Source: Ariolimax columbianus
Lineage: Eukaryota > Mollusca > Gastropoda > Stylommatophora > Arionidae
DNA: 64,000 bases
Reading direction: 5' to 3'
Assembly: GCA_036924085.1 (NCBI GenBank)
Contig: JAVGWX010000002.1
Location: 151,273,071 to 151,337,070 of the forward strand
Under the pieces are notes generated by a model that saw only the letters and a list, made by a program, of their open reading frames with translations, ran no database searches and was not told the origin of the DNA. Shown one piece after another: positions 35,535 to 44,865 of this stretch (its first letter is position 1; each line of letters starts with the position of its first letter). Both the position numbers and the translations under genes were made by a program.

Positions 35535-36180
35535 AGACGGGCGCTTAAAATGTTTACCGATGATCATGAGCAGAAAACACTGATTTGTGCAGGAATATTT
35601 TTCTAGCCATATCGCAACGAAGCAAAATACTTTTTAACCACATTATTGCTGGAGATGAGACCTGGATTTCCTACACAAACGTCAATAAAAAGCAGCAGTC
35701 AATGCAAGGTCGTCACACATTGTCCACAAAATTTATGTCAAAAAAAAATCATCGCCACTGTTTTCTGGTACCAAAAAAGGGAACTTCCTCATTGATTTCT
35801 TAAACGTGGAAAGACAGCTAATGCAGAGCTTATTGTGACACTCTCATGGAACTCAGACGTGCCATTCAAAACCAAAGTCGTGGGCTCTTGTCTCATCGGA
35901 TTGTGCTTTAGCATGATAATGCTGTACCTCACACGGCAGCTAGAACTGTTCATATTGAATTAATTTCCAGTGACACATTCGTAATGATCGCCATGTAGTC
36001 CCGATCTCGCGTCAAGTGATTACATCTTTTCATGCACTTAAAGAAGTAGCTTTCATTCCAGCGCTGATGATGAACTGGAAACATACGTTAATGAATGATT
36101 CAAGACACTGGTAACATATTTGTTTATCGACGCTGGAATTAGGAACCTGGTACCATGATACCAACAACCATGATATTGCA
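35535..36180 (+). pseudogene. mariner transposase remnant, central and C-terminal part
   Basis: Frame fragments line up with a mariner transposase: MFTDDHEQK (35553), GDETWISYTN with the first catalytic Asp (about 35655), QSMQGRHT, NAELIVT, AIQNQSRGLLSH, HDNAVPHTAA with the second Asp (about 35912), then a decayed SPDLASSDY segment. Several frameshifts and stops intervene. The DDD cut-and-paste enzyme acts on terminal inverted repeats, which I did not find here. Confidence 0.75.
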
Positions 36181-36234
36181 AAATAATGCCATTGTGTGGT
36201 TCACTGATTGCTGCAATAGATCATGTTAAGCGGG

Positions 36235-36570
36235 CGTGATACGGAATCCGTCCAGAGTTGATCAGCGAGGGGTGTTTCGGTTTCTAACACCTGAAGGTTG
36301 TCGTTAAGTTAACATTCATCGCATAATGCAGGCAGTGTATGGGGACACATGTGTGTTGGAGACAATAGTGAAGAACTAGACAACGATGTTTAAAGAAGGG
36401 CGTTAGTTAACGAAAAATCTTTTGAGACCAGGTCAGGTGCATATTGTTGCTTCAGAAGATTCCGTCACCAAAATTGATGCAGCAATTAGGGTGGACCGTC
36501 GCCGGAACTTACGTTGGCTAGCAGAGGAATTCGATGTGTCGCTAGGTACAGACAAATGGTGGTTAGCCAG
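36235..36570 (+). pseudogene. mariner transposase remnant, N-terminal helix-turn-helix part
   Basis: RGVFRFLTPEGCR, then VNIHRIMQAVYGDTCVLE, MFKEGR, LRPGQVH and KIDAAIRVDRRRNLRWLAEE follow the N-terminal DNA-binding region of mariner transposases. Stops occur near 36307 and 36378. This N-terminal part lies 3' of the C-terminal part on the same strand, so the two belong to different insertions or to a rearranged element. Confidence 0.65.
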
Positions 36571-36889
36571 AATATGAAGTATCGGTACCCATTGTGAAGA
36601 CCTTCCGATACGTTAGCTTTTTTCTAAACAGCTCCCCGTGGAGCACAAGTCTTCAACACAAATACGAGTTGTCCTGTCCATAGATATTTGCTCCAGATCT
36701 CTACTCGTCTTACATGTTATTTACTCAAGAATAACGCAGATTACTTATTGCCGGCACTATTTCATAATCACTCTTGATAGGGGATCCTCTGTCTTGAATG
36801 TTCAAGTAGTCATTATATTTGTAATTGACTTGCTCACACTTCTTGAAGTTCAGTTCAGTTTTACATCAACGTATGTCGGTGAGCTTCTT
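36571..36889. other. spacer, nothing recognised
   Basis: Unique DNA between mariner and LINE remnants; the 104-codon plus frame at 36638-36952 overlaps LINE-derived sequence on the other strand and is probably accidental. Confidence 0.35.
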
Positions 36890-37732
36890 GGGGAGATCAA
36901 GTCATCATTCTTGGGTCGCGTAGGTTGCTTCGGTCATTATAATCTATTGTAGCTGAACATTTTCTCTCATATAATTTAGCAATTTTCCTGAAGATCTTTC
37001 CCGTGACATGTATTCCAGATCTCTTGCGATATAAACAAACGCGCAGTGGAAGTTGATCAGGCCGTATACATATGAGATGACCAAACCAAGGTACTGTCTT
37101 TAAATTTTCAGTACAAAGGGTATGTCTCACCACATTTATAATGTCTTTATTTCGTATTGTATCTCCCCAATGTGACATGATGACCTTTATTAGACAGTTC
37201 ATTTCACACTTCGATATTTTCATCCGTTGGTTGGGCCTTAGATACGTGACAAGTCGAACAAATGTAGTACAGACCTTGTATACATACACGGTTTATCAAT
37301 TGTTACTTGACTGCCAAGCTAACGTTTGGGTGTTTAAGGAGTGTCGACCATTAACCAGTCAAAGCTGATGTTCTCTGTCACCGTCTTTCTATTTCTCTGT
37401 CAAGTCTTCCCTCTTCCGAGAAAATTATGTCCACGTATTTCAAATACCAGGCATGTTAACGTCCGATACAGTTTACACCAATAGTTGCCGTATGTCAAGG
37501 TCAGTAGGACACAAAAAAAGAATAAGTCTGTGAAGCTCATGTTCTGCAGAACCTCATAAACATTGATTTCAAAACGTTCATTTCCATTGACTATTTTACA
37601 CAGGTAATAACAAGCACGTGGATACGATTTAGTAATTTATCTCCATCTTCGCATGTAAGATGTTTGTTGTCGGCATGGTTGATGTAGGATCTACGTATTT
37701 ATTGTGCTTTGAATAGTGTTCTTATCACATTT

Positions 37733-37745
37733 TTGTAACATAGTT
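37733..37745. repeat. target-site duplication of SINE S1d, left copy (right copy 37912-37924)
   Basis: TTGTAACATAGTT is repeated exactly on both sides of the SINE, 13 of 13. The left copy touches the GAA tail (TTC on the plus strand), as target-primed retrotransposition predicts for a minus-strand insertion. Confidence 0.93.
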
Positions 37746-37911
37746 TCTTCTTCTTCTTCTGCGTTCGTTCTCAATCTCCCGATACCAAGCCCTGTTCAGG
37801 TCTTCGCAAGTAGCAGGATGTAGTCCAGAGAACGGAATGCGTTGTGTCGTTAGTTTACGACTTGCCTGCGATATTTGCACCTTTCGGTCCGACACATCCG
37901 TCCTCGGCGGC
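37746..37911 (-). mobile_element. SINE family S1, copy d, nested in a LINE
   Basis: Minus strand reads GGATGTGTCGGACCGAAAGG, a short middle, GTAAACTAACGACACAACGC, ATTCCGTTCTCTGGACTACA, and ends GAGAACGAACGCAGAAGAAG. The 13-bp flanking duplication gives exact limits, 166 bp. It is the best-preserved S1 3' part here and sits within the older RTE-type LINE. Confidence 0.9.
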
Positions 37912-38300
37912 TTGTAACATAGTTAAGCACTATCACAGTATCCATACATCGTTCTGGCCGTCCTCTACAATTGCCAAATGTTTTTCGTATTTTCTCGATC
38001 AAAAACTTTCTTTTGATTAATAATTATATTGTTTAAATGTTTATTATTTTCTTTTGTTCTCTCGCTTAATTGCCAAAGGTTGAAAAACGCATTAGTGCAT
38101 TCCATAACTTTACGGAGGTCGAGTAAAGTAGTGCTCAACTGAGGTTCGATAAGTTGTCTTATTATTTTGTCTAGGATTGTGCACATATATCTCATGTACG
38201 ACTTAGAAGCGATATGATTATATATGTATCCCATATTCTTGTATTTATTCTTCGAGATTGAATTTATTGTGACTAATTACCAAGCTTTGGTCACGGTCTT

Positions 38301-39395
38301 TCTTGCCACACTTGTTTAACTACACTCTGTGACTTCAGCCCTTTTATCACACCGTCTGAGTAGTTATGTTATCAAACCAAAGTAATTTATTTCAAGGGCT
38401 GCTCCTTACTTCTTTTTGTATTTATTGAATCAATATATCAGGTTTCAGATGAATTATGTTTTTGGGGATTGATTGTCCTGAGTTATTGATGAGTTGAAAG
38501 GCTCTTGGAAGTACTCTTTACATGGCTGCTTTCTGATAAGCTCGTTACATATTGGAAATATATTTTCATTGAAAATGAGTGAGGGATTGTAACTCTTATT
38601 TCTCAATCTCATGGCTTTTATATTTTGATAACATTTTGTCGGACCACTTTAGCTAACGGTTGTTGACTGTTCATTTTATGGTTTCCACGCATCTTCTTCA
38701 GCGATTTCAATAACTCGTCTGTTGTTTCGTATACGTGCTTGGTAACACATACAATCTTCTTGCATCTTGGACTTTTGCATTGCCTTGCAGAATGTATATT
38801 TAGTTTGAATTGTTCCTTTAGATTCAGTACTTTGGCAGGCTGTGTGTTTTACCTTCCTATCATGTCTTATGACTCGATAGTGTACATTTCTTGAAGTAGT
38901 TATAGATTTACATTTCTACATGATGAATTATCAGCTCCATGTTTAACCCTCGTTTGTTCAGACGAAATTCATGACATTTGTACATTTATTATACACCTTT
39001 TTTAGTTTTCTGGCCAAGATAGTACTCCAGCACTGCAGTGTCTACTGAATCGTTAATTTGCCACAATAGATGTAGTTTCCACTTCAATTTCCTGATTTTA
39101 AAGAGACTAATTATTCCTCCCAAGACTGTTTTGGCTGGAACAAAAGGATCTATTGTCAAATCCCACAATGGCCTAATGAGACTATAACATTCAATTCGAT
39201 GGCCACATCTCTGACTATGAATTGAGAATTGTCTGACTTTCAACTTGGAAATTGCCAGACATTCTGCCACTCAGCTGGAAAATTCTAGACTGCTGAAACT
39301 TTCATGATAATAAACAGAAACCACGATCAATAAGGTATCACATTTTCTTATAAGTGAGGACATGACGTTATTGGCTGCCGTGTAGATTTGGGTAG
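38301..39395. other. AT-rich DNA; possible LINE fragment near 38989-39270 (minus)
   Basis: A minus frame at 38989-39270 contains IRPLWDLTIDPFVPAKTVLG and DTAVLEYYLGQ, which loosely recalls the LW...VVP..VGALG...LQK..LLG segment found near the ends of some LINE polyproteins. The match is weak and could be chance. The rest shows nothing. Confidence 0.3.
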
Positions 39396-40110
39396 ACCTC
39401 AGCGTATTTAATTTCAGGTCAAAAACTAGTTACAGCTATTTAGCAAATCGTCTGAACGCTTCGAGTCTCAAGTTCTACAGCACTTAAAAATAAAAAATGT
39501 AGGAAATACACTAGAATATTGGAATAATAAAAATGTTGACACAATGTTCTCAATTGGATAGACGCACATGTCAGAAGCAGAATTTTACAGTTTTTGAGAT
39601 GAGTAAAATGGAATAGTGCAGCTGAAATTACATACCAGATCAAGTTTCATCTCCGCATCGAACTTCCATGTCCATATGTGGATTTTATACTCCAGCTTAT
39701 AGCATTGTTTACCTATCACTCGTTTGTTCTTCACCTTTCCTTCCAGTTTTGTTATATCTTTTGATGTGTACAAAATGTCTAAACTTTCTGGCTGTATTTT
39801 ATGTTCCATGTGCAAGCAATTCTATTCGCCGTTAATATCGTCTATTTTGCCACCTGTCGTGGTTTTCGTTTAATGCATGTTGATCTATAATCCATATACA
39901 TCAGCATTATTATTTAATTGAATCGACATGTCCAGTTATTCTTCTTGTTTCTGAGCAAGCAGAATTGTGTTACATTCATAGATGATATTATTTATTTACA
40001 CTACTTCGACAATGGGTAAGCGCATTTTTTCGTTGAGCTAAAAAATGAGTTTTATGTAAATATTGAACAGACAAAGGGGCAATTCATATTCTTAACTTAA
40101 CTCTAGTTGC
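39396..40110 (-). mobile_element. very decayed LINE RT remnant (tentative)
   Basis: Minus-strand fragments read LPLCLFNIYIK (about 40080), INNIIYECNTILLAQKQEE (about 39960-40010, resembling an RT box with YADDT altered to YECNT) and ILLLTCASIQLRTL. Order and spacing fit an RT palm to thumb region, but identity is low and stops are frequent. Confidence 0.35.
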
Positions 40111-40544
40111 TCTTTTTACCTGGTTAGTAGAGCGTGCCATACCTTACAACAGTCGATTGTTCACAGTACAGTTTACTGTGTATTACTGTGTCTTGTTTTA
40201 TTCATATTAATGTTTTCTAGACACGTAATTAGTTTCTCATTTTAGATTCTGAAATGTCTCTTTGTAGTATATATAGCACACAAAACAGCTTGTTATTACT
40301 TTCTTTTTTTTTTTTTAGCATTGTCGATACACATAATGTTACTTCTCTTATTTCACTGTTCTGTCGAAATCCAAATTGTTCCGCCGGAATTTGGTTGTCT
40401 AAGCTAGACTAATTTTCGCCTGTATAATTGTGAGCAGTACGTTAATGATATTGCTAATTAGGTTGATTATTCTGATATAAGAAAATTCAGATTTTAAGGT
40501 AGTGTTGTAACGTCAAATTCAAGTATAACCAGGTACTGCGCTAT
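40111..40544. other. intergenic, nothing recognised
   Basis: AT-rich with a T run at about 40304-40317. No repeat or domain seen. Confidence 0.4.
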
Positions 40545-41000
40545 AGAACTGGTGTCGAAGATGACACTACCCAGATCAGTCATTGAATCTACACCGAAAG
40601 GATGAAGATGCAAGGCTGTGCATGAGCTGTAGCGGTCAGGAACCCAAAGCTGACTGTCAGCGATATCACCAGCGACACAGAGCTGTTAAGGTCCCTCTCC
40701 ATTTTTGGGGTTCCTGAATAACTCGCTGTAGCAGGGACGACTGGCTAAGGAGAAGGAATCAAAGAGGGAAGGCTAACCCAGTACCAAGACTGGTTAAGGA
40801 GAAGGAATAAAAGAGGGAAGGCTAACCCAGTATCCAAAAATGACATGCTGAAGTCGGATGTGTCGGACCGAAAAGTGCAAATATTGTAGTCAATATGTAA
40901 ACTACGACACAACGCATTTCGTTCTTCAGACTACATCTTGCTACTTTATAAGTTCTTTCCAGTGCTTGGTTTGGGGAGTTTGAGAACGAGCGATGAAGAA
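40545..41000 (+). mobile_element. SINE family S1, copy e (longest)
   Basis: The 5' half has GATGAAGATGCAAGGCTGTG and GAGCTGTAGCGGTCAGGAAC. The middle holds a 49-bp tandem duplication (CTGGCTAAGGAGAAGGAATC at 40741 and a near copy at 40790). The 3' half has GTCGGATGTGTCGGACCGAA, GTAAACTACGACACAACGCA and GAGAACGAGCGATGAAGAAA. It is the most complete representative and the best query for the family. No clear target duplication. Confidence 0.7.
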
Positions 41001-41229
41001 AACATGAATCGACATCGAATTTCCTCTAAAGCTGCCTTCTTTCTACATGTATTGTATCCTTGCCTGTTGATTTCTTCTCACGCATATAGTTGCTGTCACC
41101 ACATCTCATCTGAGAATGCTCAAATATCATTCTTAAATGTTGATTGTTTCTCACTCCTGTAATCGACAAACAGTTCACTTATATATCCCAGTAATGTATT
41201 TGAAATAGCTTGCTAAACCATCAAAACGT
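41001..41229. other. spacer, nothing recognised
   Basis: Unique AT-rich DNA between SINE S1e and the T11 repeats. Confidence 0.4.
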
Positions 41230-41465
41230 CTCCATTCGTGTTCCTCTTTGGCTTATTTCTACCCCGTAGTTGCCTTTTTTATATTATCAAAACGTCTCCA
41301 TGCTTGCGCTTAGGGCCGCTTCGCCTTTGTATTATATCTATCCTTTGTGTTGCCTAATTTCTACCCAGTGTGTTGTGTTATTTCTACCCAGTGTGTGTTA
41401 TGTCTACCCAGCGTGTTGTATTATTTCTACCCAATGTGTTGGGTTATATTCTTCCTAGTGTATTG
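41230..41465. repeat. minisatellite T11, about 24-bp unit, left block
   Basis: Units such as GTGTGTTGTGTTATTTCTAC followed by CCA, with degenerate copies at the left. The same motif reappears at 43770-43805 on the other side of the LINE insertions, so the array was split by them. Confidence 0.75.
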
Positions 41466-41674
41466 CTTTGTTTAACTTAACTTAACTTAACATTTTTATA
41501 CTGGTTTAGAAGACTCATCAGAGTATATGGACAACTAGTTACATTTGCATTACCCTGCTCTCAAAGCTATGCGCATCAAATATATTATTAAATGCATTAA
41601 ATTTCTCTGCCTCCACTATCTCCTGGGACAATGCATTCCAAGCATTCATCATTCTCTGACTAAAAAATGATTTC

Positions 41675-41683
41675 CTAATATCC
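41675..41683. repeat. target-site duplication of nested LINE, left copy (right copy 42741-42749)
   Basis: CTAATATCC flanks the inserted LINE on both sides. Removing the insert and one copy rejoins the CR1-like reading LDIR to KSFFSQR, which independently confirms the event. Confidence 0.92.
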
Positions 41684-42740
41684 TTCTTCTTCTTCTTTTT
41701 TGTTCATCCTCAGATCAAGGTTCCTGTTTCTCTTACAAATGACACCGTTGTTTGTAAGGCTTATTCATCTCCATACAGCTTTTTGTGTCATAAATGTCTC
41801 ATGCGGCCAGTATTGTTCTCTCTTTTCCTGCGTGAGCGTGCAGCTTTGCAGGATGTGTTCCACGGTCATGATATGCTCTCCACATGGGCACCTGTCATCT
41901 GTCCCAATCCTCATTTTGTTGTAAAGATGACTCTTGAATCCGTTATGCCTAGTTCTCAGTCTGAAGATGATGACTTGCTCTTCTCTAGTTAAGTTATAGT
42001 AGCTGTCTTCTATTCGTAAAACGGGGTGTTGATCAGCCCATTTTATCCTGAAGTTGGCTTTAAGTATGGTTTTGGCCTCATTATATGTTATACTCAGGTC
42101 TGTTTGTGGGGATGCTATTCCACTTTTTTGCTAGTTTGTCTGCAGCTTCATTGCCTTCAATATTGCAGTTGGATGGGATCCACTGTATGACCAACCTTTG
42201 GTGTTCTGCTGAGAGCTGTGTCAGGGAGAACATACATTGCTCGAGACCTTATCTTTGTGTTGTTTTAGCGCTGCTAATACTGATGTGGCATCAGTCAGGA
42301 ATACTAAGTTTTCTTGGTGGATATCTTTATCATGGATTACAAGTTTAGCTGCGGCCTTCGGTGCCTTTGCTTCTGCACGGACATTATTGTAATATATTCC
42401 CGTTGTTAATACTCCAGTTTTTTTCTCCATTCCTTAGTTTGTAATAGACCCCTCCACCTCCATTGGGTGTGGCTTTGTTAGATGAGCCATCTTTATATAC
42501 ATGTGTCCATGTTTCTGGTGGGTGTACTCTCCTAAGATATTCTTCTGTGATAAATGTCCTTTCTACCATCTCAGGAGACTTTCTTTTTTCCATGGTGGGA
42601 TTTGGGATGTTTGTTTTATATCTCTAACCACTGCCTGGCTTATGATTTGGTCTGCTCTTGCAAGTTCTTTTGCTTTTGATATGAAGTGGATTCTCTTTAA
42701 TCTCTCTCTTTCCATGCGATGTATCATGTCATATATTGAT
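41684..42740 (-). mobile_element. RNase H-bearing LINE (family J-like), nested in the CR1-like LINE
   Basis: 5'-truncated insertion with a GAA tail (TTCTTCTTCTTC on the plus strand at 41684-41695). Minus-strand segments: RLKRIHFISKAKELARADQI, TWTHVYKDGSSNKATPNGGG (first RNase H Asp present), NNVRAEAKAPKAAAKLV, FLTDATSVLAALKQHKD and CPCGEHIMTVEHILQSC (about 41845-41895). Frameshifts separate the pieces. It resembles the 6.5-7.8 kb element more than family A in wording (WTHVY..GSS). Confidence 0.85.
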
Positions 42741-43770
42741 CTAATATCCAATTTGGATATTTCTTTAGCTAATTTGTATCCGTGCTCTCTTGTTCCCGTT
42801 GTTGGTTGTATTTTGAAAAAAAAATTGTTATAGTCTAATTTAACCTTTTCTGAGATTATCTTATAAACCTGTATTTGCCTCGAAGTCTTCTCTTTTCTAG
42901 ACAATGTAAGCCGGTTTTCTTGAGTCTTTCCTCGTAAATGTAATTCTCGAATCTCACTTTCAGATTTGTCGCTCTTCTTTGTATCCTTTCCAGCATATTT
43001 ATATATCCTCTACGATAAGGACTTCACACCTGTACACAGTACTTCAATTTAGGTCTAATCAATACTTTATACAGTTTGACTATCACCCCTATACTCCTAT
43101 GCTTAATATTTATTTTTATCATACCAAACATTTCATTTGCCTTTTGCACTAATGCCTGGACTTGCTCACTCACTTTACATATATGCTTTATTAAAACCCT
43201 TATGCATCTTTCTTTATCTATCATTCTAATACTGTTCTCCCCCATTCTGTAATTATGTTGCATATTGGATCTACCCATGTGGATGAATGTACATTTATCT
43301 ATACTGAACTCCATTTGCCATCTCACAAACCAGTCTAGAATTTCATCTAAATCTGACCTCAATATATACACCTCTGCTATAAATGAGAAACTCCTACATA
43401 GTTATTTGTCGTTTTTACTTGACACCACTCACAGTACTACTTATTTATGCCCACTCTCTGCCTCTCCCCCGTTAACCAATTTTCAATAAATTCGGTAACT
43501 GTCCCGCCTATTACATGTGATTTTAACTTGTTAAGTAATCTCCTTTGAGGTACTCTATCAATGGCCTTTGCACAATCTAGATAAATAACATCCCATGGTT
43601 CCCCCGTATCTGTCATTTTAGTAACCTCCTCTATGAATTACAATAGATTTGTTAAGCACAATCTCCCTTTAGTAAACCCATGCTGACTATTTCTGATTAA
43701 ATTAAACCTCTCTAGATGCTTTACACTGTTTTCTTTAAATATTGATTCCAACATTTTACAGAAAATCCGT

Positions 43771-43805
43771 GTGTTGCGTTATTTTTACCCTTTGTGTTGC
43801 GCCCC
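43771..43805. repeat. minisatellite T11, right remnant
   Basis: GTGTTGCGTTATTTTTACCC and a second TTGTGTTGCG continue the T11 motif after the CR1-like element. Confidence 0.6.
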
Positions 43806-43954
43806 TGTCTTATTTATTGTATGAAATTGCATTTTAATTCTAATGACTGCTCTTCTGCATGTCATAACATATTATATTTCTCATTGTTCAGTATCCCGCA
43901 GCCTGGAAAGTTATTTGCAATTTTTGGTTTTTTCCGTTTGTCTGTCAATAATTT
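43806..43954. other. spacer
   Basis: Short AT-rich stretch before the 52-bp array; nothing recognised. Confidence 0.4.
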
Positions 43955-44199
43955 TTGATTTCCTTAGACCATTTTATCATTACAGTTGAATGTGTTTTTC
44001 GAATGTTTGATTTCATTGGACTAATTGATGGTTACAGTTTAATTAATGTGTTTTTTAAATGTTTTTTTTCTTAGACTAATTGACAGTTACAGTTCAATAT
44101 GTTGCTTGAATGTTTTATTTCCTTGGACTAGTTAATAGTTATAATTGAATGCGTTTCTTGAATATTTGATTTTCTGAGTCTAATTAGTAGTTACAATTA
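43955..44199. repeat. minisatellite T12, left diverged edge (52-bp unit)
   Basis: Four to five diverged copies of the 52-bp unit (GACTAATTGATGGTTACAGTT and relatives), as expected at the edge of an array where homogenisation is weakest. It ends at LINE family A copy 4. Confidence 0.85.
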
Positions 44200-44214
44200 A
44201 ATGTGTTTCTTGAA
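44200..44214. repeat. target-site duplication, left copy (right copy 44851-44865)
   Basis: AATGTGTTTCTTGAA lies on both sides of LINE family A copy 4. It is also part of the 52-bp unit, so the exact length is uncertain, but element and array meet cleanly at both edges. Confidence 0.75.
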
Positions 44215-44832
44215 GAAAATGAAAGCCATATAGCCTTCCTTACAGATGCTTTCGTCGTAGTCACAGCACTAAAAAGCCAGAAAAACACTGAGCTTAATGA
44301 CTTAAAAGCAGCACTCTGCAAACTGTGCCAGCAGTCCGCACCTAAAAGGGTAGTGGTACAGTGGGTCCCATCACACTGCAACATCCAAGGCAACGAGGAG
44401 GCAGACAGACTGGCAAAAGAAGGTGCATTACTACCACAAACATATACTAGTATGACGTACGAAGAGTCAAAACGGCTTATAAAAGCCAGATACATGACCA
44501 AATGGGAAACCGAACATACTGGTTACACCAAAAACGATGCCTATTACCAGTTGAACCGAAGAGAGCAGGTCGTTGTCTTCAGACTTTGCACTGGCCACAA
44601 TAGACTGAGGTACCACCTATTCAACAAATTGAAGATACGGGGTACCGACGAATGCCCGTGCGGTACCGGTAAAATGACCACTGAACATATGCTGCAGAAC
44701 TGCCCGACATACGAGGATCAGAGAGAGCAGATGTGGCCATCACCAGTGGAACTGCAAGACAAGCTCTATGGCAGTGGCGACAGCCTCAGGATGACCGCCG
44801 CTTTTTTCAAAAAAATAATGGTTACTGTCTGA
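44215..44832 (+). pseudogene. LINE family A copy 4: RNase H C-terminal half and CPCG...H...C tail, uninterrupted
   Basis: An open frame of about 206 codons of element sequence (the ATG at 44203 lies in array sequence). Contains LTDAF, VQWVPSHCNIQGNEEADRLA, REQVVVFRLCTGHNRLR, CPCGTGKMTTEHMLQNCP and ends KKIMVTV at a TGA followed by the tail. It gives the best view of the family's C-terminus, including the part deleted in copy 2. The RNase H core lacks its first two acidic positions, so it is inactive. Confidence 0.9.
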
Positions 44833-44850
44833 CTGCGTACGAAGAAGAAG
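44215..44850 (+). mobile_element. LINE family A, copy 4, inserted in the 52-bp array
   Basis: Shortest copy: begins inside RNase H (ENESHIAFLTDAFVVVTALK) and runs to the common 3' end CTGACTGCGTACGAAGAAGAA. It has no frameshift or stop relative to copies 1-3. It occurs once in the array, so it arrived after the surrounding units were amplified or was not copied with them. Confidence 0.93.
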
Positions 44851-44865
44851 AATGTGTTTCTTGAA

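Larger units (their letters stand above)
36890..38300 (-). mobile_element. decayed RTE-type LINE, RT domain to C-terminus
   Basis: On the minus strand, from right to left: ILDKIIRQLIEPQLSTTL, NAFFNLWQLSERTKENNKHL and KKVFDREN (RT palm, first Asp region, about 37990-38200). After the nested SINE come a YLGS-like FSEEGRLDREIERR, LLKHPNVSLAVK, KISKCEMNCLIKVI, GDTIRNKDI and WFGHLICIRPDQLPLRV (about 36990-37130). These segments are in the order of an RTE-type LINE. I could not find the YADD box; the region is full of stops and indels. This is an old copy. SINE S1 copy d is inserted into it. Confidence 0.7.
41466..43770 (-). mobile_element. CR1/Rex1-like LINE, interrupted by a second LINE
   Basis: Minus-strand order: RT fingers/palm (LERFNLIRNSQHGFTKGRLC, then DVIYLDCAKAIDRVPQRRLL near 43560-43600, where AFD has become AID), LDEILDWFVRWQMEFSIDKC and KANEMFGMIKINIKHRSIGV (43030-43370), KLDYNNFF (about 42835). 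After the inserted element come DIRKSFFSQRMMNAWNALSQ and EIVEAEKFNAFNNIF (41570-41690). The 3' tail is a GTTAA/AAGTT pentamer repeat at 41466-41490. The 5' half is missing. It lies within T11-type repeats. Confidence 0.85.
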
